Of a stretch of DNA of 64,000 bases, positions 6,889-15,716 are shown piece by piece. Numbering within the stretch: the first letter of the stretch is position 1; the number at the start of each line of letters is the position of its first letter. Below the pieces are notes generated by a model. That model saw only the letters and a program-made list of their open reading frames with translations, had not been told where the DNA came from and ran no database searches. The stretch covers positions 51,945-115,944 of the forward strand of contig JAXHOK010000024.1 in assembly GCA_034519515.1 (NCBI GenBank), given 5' to 3'. This stretch comes from Arcicella sp034519515. GTDB lineage: Bacteria; Bacteroidota; Bacteroidia; Cytophagales; Spirosomataceae. A program made the translations under genes and the position numbers.

Positions 6889-8977
6889 ATGAAATACCAA
6901 TTAGGAATAGACATCGGTGGAACATTTACCGATTTAGTTTTATTAGAATTAACTACTGGAAAATTGTTTTTCGGTAAAACCCTCACGACCTACGATAATC
7001 CCTCAAACGGCATTATCAACGGCACAAAAGAACTCTTAGAAAAGCACAGAGTTGCAGCCGCTGATTTGTCAGGAATTGTTCATGGAACAACTTTGGTAAC
7101 AAACGCCATCATCGAAAGAAGAGGCTCACTAACGGGTTTTATCACCACCAAAGGTTTTGAAGATGTTTTGGAAATAGGGCGTGAATTGCGTTACGATATT
7201 TATGATATATTCCTGACCGTTCCCGAACCTTTGGTAGCTCGTAATTTTCGCTTTGGTATTACAGAACGGGTTGATTTTCAAGGGAATATCATTCAAGAAA
7301 TTGATGAATCAGAAATTAAAAACGTAGTGGATGGTTTGGTTCAAAAAGGCGTTAAATCTATTGCAGTTTGTTTGCTCAACTCCTTCACAAATCCATTGCA
7401 TGAGCGTAAAATCGGGGCATATATTCGAGCAAATTATCCCGAAATTTATGTGAGTCTCTCCTGTGATGTCATGCCCGAAATTCGGGAATATGAGCGTTCG
7501 TCGGCAACCGCCATGAATGCTTATGTACAACCTTTGACCGACCAATATTTGGGAACTTTATCTAAACGTTTAAAAGAAGAAGTCGGCTTTACGGGTACAT
7601 TAAACATCATGATTTCTTCGGGAAGGCTAACCACGGTAGGCGGAGCAAGACAAATCCCCATTCAACTGTTGGAATCGGGTCCAGCAGGTGGCACAATGGC
7701 AGGGGTTTTCTTCGGGAAATTGACGGGTAAGAAAGATTTGTTGGCTTTTGATATGGGAGGGACAACCGCAAAAGCCTCTTTGATTTTCGACCTAAAACCC
7801 GAAATTACTAATCAATTTGAAGCCGCCCGAGTGATGCGTTTCAAAAAAGGTTCGGGTTTGCCAGTAAGAATTCCAGTCATTGATATGATTGAAATTGGGG
7901 CTGGGGGAGGTTCAATTGCACATTTAAATAAATTAGGTTTACTCCAAGTAGGTCCTGAATCTGCGGCTTCTGAACCTGGACCTGCTTGTTATGGACGTGG
8001 AGGAACTCGCCCAACAGTTACGGATGCTGATTTAGTTTTAGGGTATTTGAACGAGGATTATTTTTTGGGTGGAACAATGAAACTCGACAAAGAAGCCGCC
8101 CGAAATGCTCTAAACGAACATATTGCCAAACCTTTGAGTATTACCATCGAAGAAGCCGCTATGGGAATCCACCGAATTGTGAATGAAAATATGGCAAACG
8201 CTGCCCGAGTACATATTTTAGAAAAAGGTTACGACCCCCGTTTTTAGTCTCGATGTTGGCACGACGTTTTTTGTGCAGTACCTTGTTCATTCTTTCCAAA
8301 CGGCTCGTTGCGCCAATTATACAATTTAGTTATTCCTGTTGACTGCGGGCGTGGTTTCCGAAGCGTTGGGCTTTTTGGTTTCACCGATTGCTTCGGAGCA
8401 AATTAAAAGTTATGTTTCGTCTTTGGAACAAATTGATTGGAATTATCTCAACCAGCAAATGGCTGAAATGGAGAAATCTGGGTTTGATTTTCTGGAAGGG
8501 GCGGGCGTAAACCCATCAGAAGGCACAGTTTCACGAGTTGCCGATATGCGTTATTCGGGTCAAGGGCATGAAATTTCGGTAACTATTCCCAACGGGACTT
8601 TATCCGAAATTTCGATTGAAATTATTGAAGCGAATTTTATTAAAGAATACGAAATTAGATACGGAAGAAGTATTGAAGATATTGGCATTGAGGTAGTTAC
8701 GTGGAGGGTGGTAGTAGCGGGAAAATCTCCTGAAATTACACCAAATCAAGTAGTAGAAATTCAAGAAGGAAATGCTTTGAAAGGCACACGAAGCGTATTT
8801 TTGATGGGAGATAAAGGTTATTCAGATGTGCCAGTTTACAGTCGTTATCATCTGAAACCGAATGATACTTTTGAAGGTCCAGCCGTGATTGAAGAGATGG
8901 AATCAACCGTAATCATCGGGCGAAATTCATTGATAAAAATGGATGAATATAAAAATATTATAATAGATTTGTTGTGA
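6889..8977 (+). pseudogene. Hydantoinase/oxoprolinase subunit A (HyuA-like), disrupted at 8235-8345
   Basis: Start at 6889 (MKYQLGIDIGGTFTD) because the earlier ATG lies in a terminator stem. The N-terminal ATP-binding ASKHA fold shows DIGGTFTD, HGTTLVTNAIIERRG and later AFDMGGTTAKAS. Part one stops at 8247 after EKGYDPRF. Part two resumes near 8339 at TAGVVSEALGFLVSPIASEQ and runs to 8977. Between them the expected segment (family: S-M-L-A-F-G-G-A-G-P-V-H) is only recognisable in pieces scattered over all three frames, so several small indels lie within about 100 bp. Summed length of about 695 aa fits the family. The HyuB partner is not in the window. Confidence 0.75.
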
Positions 8978-9004
8978 TATATCTGATGGCGTGCCAATAA
9001 CTTT

Positions 9005-9676
9005 ATGCGAAAATCAAAAACTTTCTTTCTCATCCTCACCCTCTTCGTCATTGCCTTGATGGGTGGTTTGTACTGGTTTGAAAACCAAGAAGCCAGCCCC
9101 GAAGATAATGAATATCTACCTTTACCCGATAGTCTAATTCATAAAATACAAAGTCAAGATTCCCTCGAAAAAGCCGATTTTCTGAATGCTCCTCCGCCCA
9201 ATATGCAAGAGGTTTCAAAGCAAGAAATGATTTTTGAACAGAAAAAAGATGCTTACACTTTTCAGATTTTCAATGATTCTTTGGGAACGAAAGTATTAGC
9301 TTTGTTTGGAACAAAAAACATTGGAGAAGTAAGGAATAAATCCTTAGAAAATATCGCCAAAGCCGAGACAAGCGACTTAAATTCAGATGGTTATCCCGAA
9401 TTGTTGATTTATTCAAGGAAAGAAAATAAATTACATTTCACAGGTTATGAAGCACAAAATGGGTTGCAAAAATTTGTTCTACCACAACTGATGGGAAGGC
9501 AATCTTTTGGTTATGCAGGAAGAGATACTTTATTTATAGAAAACAATAATCTCATCAGACGATTTCAGTTCAGAAATGCTCAATTTACTGCCTTTCCTTC
9601 GGGTACACGTACTTGTGAATATTCTTTGGGTTCAGATTTGAAATTTACGATGGTTAGAACATTAGATACTGAATAA
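9005..9676 (+). CDS. Membrane-anchored hypothetical protein with VCBS/FG-GAP-like repeat
   Basis: 223 aa. Residues about 5-27 (FFLILTLFVIALMGGLYWF) form one N-terminal membrane segment or uncleaved signal. The soluble part includes SDLNSDGYPELLIYSR, the calcium-binding-loop pattern of VCBS/FG-GAP propeller repeats, but only one clear copy. It lies 27 bp after the hydantoinase gene and ends before a strong terminator, so it may be the last gene of that transcript. Function unknown. Confidence 0.7.
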   Translation: MRKSKTFFLILTLFVIALMGGLYWFENQEASPEDNEYLPLPDSLIHKIQSQDSLEKADFLNAPPPNMQEVSKQEMIFEQKKDAYTFQIFNDSLGTKVLALFGTKNIGEVRNKSLENIAKAETSDLNSDGYPELLIYSRKENKLHFTGYEAQNGLQKFVLPQLMGRQSFGYAGRDTLFIENNNLIRRFQFRNAQFTAFPSGTRTCEYSLGSDLKFTMVRTLDTE

Positions 9677-9724
9677 TTATGTAGGTGAATAGGAGAGGGG
9701 GAGCAAATGAAAATATGGATTCAC

Positions 9725-9765
9725 AAACACAAAAGGCTCGATTCATCATCGAGCCTTTTGTGTTT
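9725..9765. terminator. Bidirectional terminator between convergent genes
   Basis: A perfect 18-bp stem (9725-9742 with 9748-9765; aaacacaaaaggctcgat) with a 5-base loop, A-rich on one side and T-rich on the other. It serves the + gene ending at 9676 and the minus-strand TonB receptor ending at 9782. Confidence 0.85.
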
Positions 9766-9781
9766 ATGAATTAGAAAATTC

Positions 9782-12340
9782 TTAGAAATTGAACGTCAAG
9801 TTTGTTCCCACTGAGAAGTTTCTTGGTAATGATGGGTTGAAATAACGACCTTGGTCATCGTTAACTCTCACAAAACCAGAGTATTGCGTATCTGATAAGT
9901 TATCAACGTTAGCATAAACTCTTAAGCCAATCAAGCCAAAAGTCTTTTGGTAACCTAATGATAAGTTGATGATTGAATAAGCATCACGGTAGGTTCTTGA
10001 AACTGTTACTGGAACGGGAGCAACTGTTGCAGTTCCAGTTCCTGCCACCAAAGTTCTTTGTCCAGTAGCTGCACTTCTTAAAGCAAGAGATTTATTACCA
10101 TCAAAAAGTTCTGTTTTATCAACAAAATTATAATTAACTGTTGCATACAAACCCATTGCCGATTCAATATCGAAACCTAAGTTGAACATGATTGGAGCGT
10201 ATCCTGGAATGGCATTTCCAGAAAAATCTTCCGTCAAAACACCTCTGATTGCGTTTACATCTTTATAAGTTCCGTCTGCTTGTAATTGAGATTCCAAACC
10301 CTCTTTTCTAACAGGCTCACCTTCTTGTCCATATCTGGTATATAGAAATGTAGGAAAATTTGTTACATTATAAACTGTCTCCTTTTTGTAAGACTCATAC
10401 TTGAAATCTTGTGAGGTAAACGAAGCTCGGTAACGTAATAAAGTGATTGCTTGCTTATCTTCTGCCTTGATTACATCATAAGCCAATGAAACCTCAAAAC
10501 CATTGCGATTTGTTTTGGCAGCATTACGGGCAATTGGCGTAAAGTCACGAGTTTCTGTTACTAATTCATTATCAATCTTCATGTTGTAATAAGCCACATC
10601 ATAAGTTAAGCGCTTTTTGAATAATGCACCCCTTGCTCCTAATTCAACCTGTTGTGATGTTGAGGCATCCAAAGTTGGAATAAAATCACCTGATGTTGCT
10701 GCAAATACGGCTTCGTTCAAAATTGGAGGCGTGAAACCTTTACTCAATGAAGCACGCAAAGCTAAGAAATCTCCAAAATTATGATTCAAGGCAATTCTTG
10801 GAGCAATTTGATTATTGAAATCTTTATTGCCTGTTGCATTACCTTTTAATCTATCCGTTCTAAAATAATTGTATGAAATAAAACCAACTCCTCCCGTTAA
10901 AATTGTTCTTGGCGTTAGTTCAATGTCTGCTTGAGCAAAATATAACGTGTTCGATCCTCCATTCACAACACTCGCCGCTGGATTAGCTGCTCTTGTGTTA
11001 TTAGTTGTTGTTACGCTATAATTTTTACCATCTTGCGTAAATGTTTGATACTCAACTCCTGCATTGAATGCTACCTGAAATTTATCCATTTTAGGTTTCA
11101 AAGTAACAATACCACGAATTCCTTCACTATTTCCAAGTGATGTAAATGTTGTAGCAGGACCAGTCAAACTATTACTGATTTGGTCGTTTTTACCTCCAAA
11201 ATAACTTACTGATGCTTTCAAGGCATCTGAAATTTCATATTTGGCATTAATACCCCACCGAGTAAAAGTTTGGTCACGTCCCGCATTATAGAATGATGCA
11301 CGACGACCGTTTGGTAAAGTCGCCGATACCGCAGAAACTAAGGCATCTTGCGAAGGGTTCGCAACTGACTGATCGTAATTTAGTGCCAATGGATAACGTA
11401 CATTATCATGTAAACGAGCAAAAACTGTATTGATTGAGAATTTATCCGTCAAAAAGAACTGACCCGCAAAATTTACATTGTCTCTATCCGAACGGTTATT
11501 TACACGGAATCCATCAGAACCTTGTGAGGTTGCAGAAGCATAAATATTTGCTTTTGCCGAACCATGCTTAAAAATCAATCCGTTTCTGTTCAAACCATAA
11601 GAACCAATCAAGCCGCCATATTGAAGACTTGTGCCTCCGTAAGCAGCTTTTTCAGAATTAAAATTCATTACACCACCATTGGCAGTTCCGTACAAAGACG
11701 AGGCAGGTCCACGGATGATTTCAACACGACCAATTGTGGTAAAATCCAAGGCTTCCAAACGAGTATATCCATCTGGTTCTGTCAAAGGAATATCGTTGAA
11801 ATAAACTTTAATACCACGCACACCCAAGTTTGAGTTTGCCCCAATACCACGAATGGTAACACGCTGATTATCAAGACCAGACTGGTCGATTCTCACACCC
11901 GCAAGGTTGTTCAAAGTTTGGGTTAATGATGTTGCGTTAGATTTTATTAAATCTTTGGTTGTCAAAAACGAAATCGAAGCTGATGTTTCTTGTAATGTAC
12001 GTTCCGTGGCGAAACCAATCACTTGAACTTCGTTCAAATCCTCGGTTGAAGGGACTAATGAAAGGGTTAAATTTTGAGTGATTGCTCCCAATTTTACTTT
12101 AATGGTTTCATAGCCAATAAATGAAACCTCAATACTTTCTGCATTCGCATCCATACGAATCGAAAACTTGCCGTTGTTATCAGCAATTGTACCTTTATCG
12201 ACTTTGCCTTTAATTAAAATATTGGCACCTGGAAGGGCTTGTTGCACATCGGCATCAATTACTTTACCCGAAACGACAACTTGGGCAAAAGATGAAAACG
12301 AAAGGGCAAAAATGAGAAGGGTTAGGAAATTTTTCTTCAT
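9782..12340 (-). CDS. TonB-dependent outer-membrane receptor
   Basis: 852 aa. Signal peptide about 1-19 (ends SFSSFAQ), CarboxypepD_reg-like domain about 22-105 (GKVIDADVQQALPGANILIK), plug domain about 110-240 (VRIDQSGLDNQRVTIRG, VEIIRGPASSLYGTANGGVM), then a 22-strand barrel ending RNFSVGTNLTFNF with the terminal aromatic needed for BAM recognition. It imports a large or scarce ligand; the plug and barrel look more like FecA/siderophore or cobalamin receptors than SusC, and no SusD partner follows. A TetR regulator is divergent 246 bp upstream and may control it (inference). Confidence 0.9.
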   Translation of the reverse strand: MKKNFLTLLIFALSFSSFAQVVVSGKVIDADVQQALPGANILIKGKVDKGTIADNNGKFSIRMDANAESIEVSFIGYETIKVKLGAITQNLTLSLVPSTEDLNEVQVIGFATERTLQETSASISFLTTKDLIKSNATSLTQTLNNLAGVRIDQSGLDNQRVTIRGIGANSNLGVRGIKVYFNDIPLTEPDGYTRLEALDFTTIGRVEIIRGPASSLYGTANGGVMNFNSEKAAYGGTSLQYGGLIGSYGLNRNGLIFKHGSAKANIYASATSQGSDGFRVNNRSDRDNVNFAGQFFLTDKFSINTVFARLHDNVRYPLALNYDQSVANPSQDALVSAVSATLPNGRRASFYNAGRDQTFTRWGINAKYEISDALKASVSYFGGKNDQISNSLTGPATTFTSLGNSEGIRGIVTLKPKMDKFQVAFNAGVEYQTFTQDGKNYSVTTTNNTRAANPAASVVNGGSNTLYFAQADIELTPRTILTGGVGFISYNYFRTDRLKGNATGNKDFNNQIAPRIALNHNFGDFLALRASLSKGFTPPILNEAVFAATSGDFIPTLDASTSQQVELGARGALFKKRLTYDVAYYNMKIDNELVTETRDFTPIARNAAKTNRNGFEVSLAYDVIKAEDKQAITLLRYRASFTSQDFKYESYKKETVYNVTNFPTFLYTRYGQEGEPVRKEGLESQLQADGTYKDVNAIRGVLTEDFSGNAIPGYAPIMFNLGFDIESAMGLYATVNYNFVDKTELFDGNKSLALRSAATGQRTLVAGTGTATVAPVPVTVSRTYRDAYSIINLSLGYQKTFGLIGLRVYANVDNLSDTQYSGFVRVNDDQGRYFNPSLPRNFSVGTNLTFNF

Positions 12341-12453
12341 TTCTCTGGGGTTTGGGTGGTTGTTTTAAATCTTTGAAAATTAATAATTATGACTACATGA
12401 AATCTGTTTTCAACACTTTTTAATAATTTTGTTTTGACATAGTCCAATTTTAA

Positions 12454-12482
12454 CAAAAATACACATTACTATTCAAAACAAA
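12454..12482 (-). promoter_or_regulatory. Possible Bacteroidota promoter for the TonB receptor
   Basis: On the minus strand, TATTTTTG (complement of 12454-12461) fits the TAnnTTTG minus-7 box. A TTTG (complement of 12479-12482) lies 17 bp upstream, slightly short of the usual 19-21. The rest of the 246-bp divergent gap is AT-rich without other recognisable features. Confidence 0.35.
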
Positions 12483-12586
12483 AAAGTAGAATTCTTTAAA
12501 TAATTGATATTTTATCTTTTCTTTACGGAATAATTTCTTGCAATATAAATAAACCACATTAATTTATCTATCAAATTTCATTTACA

Positions 12587-13165
12587 ATGAAGAATATTAA
12601 AGACTTTGATAAAAAAGAAGCCATTTTCCAAGCCATGTTAGAACTTATCTCAAAACATGGTTTTCACAGTTCCCCAATGTCGGAGGTCGCAAAACAAGCT
12701 GATGTGGCGGCGGGAACAATTTACCATTATTTCAAAAGCAAAGATGAATTAATTTGTGCCTTGTACATTCGTTTGAAAGAAAAAACAATTGAATCTTTCT
12801 TTGCGACTGACGATGCAACCAAAACTTTTAAGGAACGCTTTCGTCATTTTTATCTGCACATGATTGACCATTGTGTGAAAAATTCGAAAGAATTTTATTT
12901 TTTGGAGCAATTCGCCAATTCTCCTTTTATCAATGCAATTCCCCGAGAGGATATCCAAAAATTAGATCAACCCATTTATGATTTTCTCAGAAAAGCCGTC
13001 TTCACGCAAGTGGTAAGGGATATTCCTCCAAAAATCTTGATCGCCTTTGTGATGGGAAGTGCCAATGCACTTACAAAATTGCAACTTTCAGGCGAATTTA
13101 AAATGACTTCTTCCGATTTAGAATTAGCGTTTTTCACTTGCTGGGATGGGATAAAGAAAAGTTAG
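12587..13165 (+). CDS. TetR/AcrR-family transcriptional regulator
   Basis: 192 aa. The N-terminal HTH spans about residues 8-55: KKEAIFQAMLELISKHGF, MSEVAKQADVAAGTIYHYFK, SKDELICALY. The C-terminal ligand domain is all-helical and unclassifiable (SFFATDDATKTFKERFRHFY). It is divergent from the TonB receptor, a common arrangement for a local repressor. The effector is unknown. Confidence 0.88.
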   Translation: MKNIKDFDKKEAIFQAMLELISKHGFHSSPMSEVAKQADVAAGTIYHYFKSKDELICALYIRLKEKTIESFFATDDATKTFKERFRHFYLHMIDHCVKNSKEFYFLEQFANSPFINAIPREDIQKLDQPIYDFLRKAVFTQVVRDIPPKILIAFVMGSANALTKLQLSGEFKMTSSDLELAFFTCWDGIKKS

Positions 13166-13258
13166 AGAATAGAGGTTAGAGTACAGAGAATAGATTACAG
13201 AGAAATTCAGTACCATATCTCCATAATCTATTCTCTAAACTCTGTCATCTAAACTCTA
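13163..13258. repeat. Locus-specific word hairpin between convergent genes
   Basis: agagaatagatta (13185-13197) and taatctattctct (13224-13236) are perfect 13-bp arms inside a run of related words (gttagagtacagag, aaactctgtcatct). It touches the stop codons of both convergent genes and may act as their terminator. Confidence 0.65.
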
Positions 13259-14185
13259 TTTTTTCCTCTTCTTCTCCGCCATCCACTTTTTATAATACGT
13301 CCAAGATGTTTCATTTGGGCGTGCATCATCCAAAGGTGGAGCTACTTCATAACCCGCATACAAAGGATTAGTTTTGATTTCAGATTTCAAAGTTTCGGGT
13401 AATTTATCAAAAGCATCTACTTTTTTCCCTAAACCACTAAATACTAATTGTCCAGCCTTATCACCGTTTTCCATCCAAGGTAACCATTTTGAAACTCTGC
13501 TCCACGCCACAATCACATCATCGCCACGGTCTTTATCACCTCTAACGATTTCCTTTACTGGTCCTGCAAAGTTAAAAATCTCAATCGCTTGGTACGTTCC
13601 TCCAACTTGTTCCTGGTAATCTCCTGCCAATGGATTTGAATAAAACAATGGCACTTCAAATAATTGATAGAAATATCCATCATTCACTCTTGCCCCGAAT
13701 TTATACTCACGTCCTGGCGTTTTGGCGTACATCGGAGGTTGATTTACTGGGTCATTTGCAATATGCACCACATCCACTTCCTTGCCCGTAAACGGATTTT
13801 GCCATTTATTAACAATTTGTTTCGTTTTGGGATCCATATAAATCAGAATTTCCTTTGAAACTTGACGGTAACCATAACCTTTCACCGAATCCTGAAAAGT
13901 TTTAGTAGCACGCACGTTCATGGCAATGTAAGTAAACAAATGTCTGTCTTTTTCGCCTGGGACACGGCTATACACATTGCCTTCCCAATAATACCAACAA
14001 TTTTCACCATCTTTTAAACTCGCTTGAATTTTGCGATTTGCTTTCATGGCTCCTTCGGGCGTGTTCAAATCTAAATCAGGCGTTGAAATAACGGTTGAAA
14101 CGTCGCTTTTTTTTGCCTTTTTTTGTGCTTCGGTAACAAATAAACTTGCTGATAATGAAAGCGTTAATAGAAATTTTAATTTCAT
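13256..14185 (-). CDS. DUF1838-family exported protein
   Basis: 309 aa with a signal peptide (LLTLSLSASLFVTEA). The body matches DUF1838 in length and motifs: LDLNTPEGAMKANRKIQASL, CWYYWEGNVYSRVPGEKDRH, VNDGYFYQLFEVPLFYSNP, then AWSRVSKWLPWMENGDKAGQ near the C-terminus. No enzymatic function is established for the family. It is the last gene of a coupled minus-strand operon with MDR, VOC and a 47-aa membrane protein, so it may act in the same catabolic route (inference). Confidence 0.8.
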   Translation of the reverse strand: MKLKFLLTLSLSASLFVTEAQKKAKKSDVSTVISTPDLDLNTPEGAMKANRKIQASLKDGENCWYYWEGNVYSRVPGEKDRHLFTYIAMNVRATKTFQDSVKGYGYRQVSKEILIYMDPKTKQIVNKWQNPFTGKEVDVVHIANDPVNQPPMYAKTPGREYKFGARVNDGYFYQLFEVPLFYSNPLAGDYQEQVGGTYQAIEIFNFAGPVKEIVRGDKDRGDDVIVAWSRVSKWLPWMENGDKAGQLVFSGLGKKVDAFDKLPETLKSEIKTNPLYAGYEVAPPLDDARPNETSWTYYKKWMAEKKRKK

Positions 14186-14202
14186 GGGATGAAGGGTTTA
14201 TT

Positions 14203-14346
14203 TTATTTTTTACGATTAAAGTGATTTGATTGATTTTTGTTCATAAACTTAAAGCCAAAATATAAAGCCACTAATAATACTGCCAAAACTCCAATAGAAT
14301 AAAGTGATTCGGTAAACTTTGAAAGTTGCTCTGGTTGTGTTTTCAT
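14203..14346 (-). CDS. 47-aa single-pass membrane protein
   Basis: This short frame (MKTQPEQLSKFTESLYSIG...) has one hydrophobic helix, about residues 16-34 (SIGVLAVLLVALYFGFKF), and a basic C-terminus ending NRKK. Its ATG overlaps the TGA of the VOC gene (ATGA, 14343-14346) and its stop is 17 bp before the DUF1838 start. This tight coupling is the main evidence that it is a real gene. Function unknown. Confidence 0.6.
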   Translation of the reverse strand: MKTQPEQLSKFTESLYSIGVLAVLLVALYFGFKFMNKNQSNHFNRKK

Positions 14347-15716
14347 ATATAATACTTGTTGATTTTTATTAAACGAAAAATAGAAAATTGCATGAACAAT
14401 ATTTTAAGTATGTGGAAAAAACTTCTGACTGGCAAATTCCCCCTTTGAAGGGGGCAGGGGGATGTTTTCGACCCCACATCAATTATCAAAAACTTAAATT
14501 CCACTTTCGTTATAGGCTTGATGTTGGTTTCTTTTTTCTCAATAATTTGCCAGCTAACACCGTCGGGACCCTTGAATATAAAGGATTGCTCGTTGAATTC
14601 ATTTTTCTGAATTTTGGTTGGCACAATTCCTTGTTTCTTAATAAGGTCATAAACCATTGATAATTTATTGGTGAAAAGTGAATGTAACGTCATTCCCAAT
14701 TCGCCAACCCGCTGGTGTTCAGACATATCGGGCTTGTTGCCACGAGTAACAAAAAACTTTAATTTTCCACAAATATTATTGGGTGAAACAAAACCACGGT
14801 AATAATGTGAATAACCGTCGGGCATTTGAAAAACCTGTTTCGGTCCTTTCAGCCAATCACCATCAACTTCGATGGGCTTTTCGGGTTTCAGTCCCAGGGC
14901 TTCTGAGTAATATTTTGTTACTTCCGCCATGTCTCCTTTAATAAAAAAATCATGATGCGTAAACTCAGACGTTTGTAAAGGAGCATTTTTATTGATTGTA
15001 CCATAGCCTGGAATCTCGTACCCATAACGCTGAAAGAAGACGTGCGTAAACCAATCACCATAAACAGCCGTTTCCCGAACACCCACAGGGCGATTGAAAA
15101 AATCTACTTTCTGTCCATCTTTAACGTGCAGAGGGTCATCAAAAATAGGGTCAATCGGTAGCCATTGCTTGCCATTTTGACGTTCTAATTTATAAATATC
15201 TACCAAACGAATAATATCTTTGGTCATCATAACCGCCATCCGTGAACCAACGGTCTCTGGAATATTAAAACCAACACCATCACCCAAAGGTTTTTCCCAC
15301 ATCAATAATCTTAGTAAACCGTGTGAATCAATGTCTCCGTTTTGCAAACGATAAGATTTTAGGGCTGATTTAACCCCATAGACTTCAAAAGCCTGGCTTT
15401 CAGATAATTGTGAAGAATCTTTGAGCGTAAAACCGTATTCCCCAAAATATTTTATCATGGTTTGGTGATTTTTTACGCCTACCATTACCTCATAAACGCC
15501 ACTAATGCCCGTTTCGGGGAGTTGAGCGAATGATTTGTAAGTAAAGAGAAGGATAATCAATACACTGTTTAGTAAGTTTTTTTGGATTGGAGAACTTCCC
15601 GAAAGTAGAAAAAACTTTCGGGAAGTAGCTGCGAAATTCACTTCCCGAAAGTTTCTTTTACTTTCGGGAAGTTGAAGAAAATTATTAAACAGTGTAATTA
15701 GTAGTATCTTTTTCAT
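14343..15716 (-). CDS. VOC-family protein with repeat-derived N- and C-terminal insertions
   Basis: 457 aa. The core (about residues 66-405) has two VOC-like halves: GISGVYEVMVGVKNHQTMIK and SEFTHHDFFIKGDMAEVTKY, ending GPDGVSWQIIEKKE. The N-terminus reads MKKILLITLF, then about 40 residues encoded by a palindromic repeat (NFLQLPESKRNFREV...), then LIILLFTYKSFAQ, which looks like the rest of a signal peptide. The C-terminal 50 residues include SPCPLQRGN from another repeat. ATGA overlaps with both neighbours support these ends. Whether the split signal peptide still works is unclear; an internal start is possible. Confidence 0.75.
   Translation of the reverse strand: MKKILLITLFNNFLQLPESKRNFREVNFAATSRKFFLLSGSSPIQKNLLNSVLIILLFTYKSFAQLPETGISGVYEVMVGVKNHQTMIKYFGEYGFTLKDSSQLSESQAFEVYGVKSALKSYRLQNGDIDSHGLLRLLMWEKPLGDGVGFNIPETVGSRMAVMMTKDIIRLVDIYKLERQNGKQWLPIDPIFDDPLHVKDGQKVDFFNRPVGVRETAVYGDWFTHVFFQRYGYEIPGYGTINKNAPLQTSEFTHHDFFIKGDMAEVTKYYSEALGLKPEKPIEVDGDWLKGPKQVFQMPDGYSHYYRGFVSPNNICGKLKFFVTRGNKPDMSEHQRVGELGMTLHSLFTNKLSMVYDLIKKQGIVPTKIQKNEFNEQSFIFKGPDGVSWQIIEKKETNIKPITKVEFKFLIIDVGSKTSPCPLQRGNLPVRSFFHILKILFMQFSIFRLIKINKYYI
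14435..14467. repeat. CCCCCTTTGAAGGGGG repeat, copy 1 (inside VOC C-terminus)
   Basis: tccccctttgaagggggcag then ggggatgt. Further copies lie near 49955 and 52280. Here it is read as protein. Confidence 0.75.
15561..15696. repeat. Nested palindromic element (CTTCCCGAAAGT type) inside the VOC gene
   Basis: Outer inverted arms tacactgtttagtaa (15561-15575) and ttattaaacagtgta (15682-15696) enclose two inner hairpins of acttcccgaaagt/actttcgggaagt. The same inner hairpin occurs at 35424-35518. It is open in the VOC frame. Confidence 0.75.

Noticed and set aside
9786..12368. Open frames on the plus strand inside the TonB receptor
   Set aside because: Antisense shadows of a complete, motif-supported gene. 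The same holds for the many short frames inside ligA, thrS, acn and the BNR protein.
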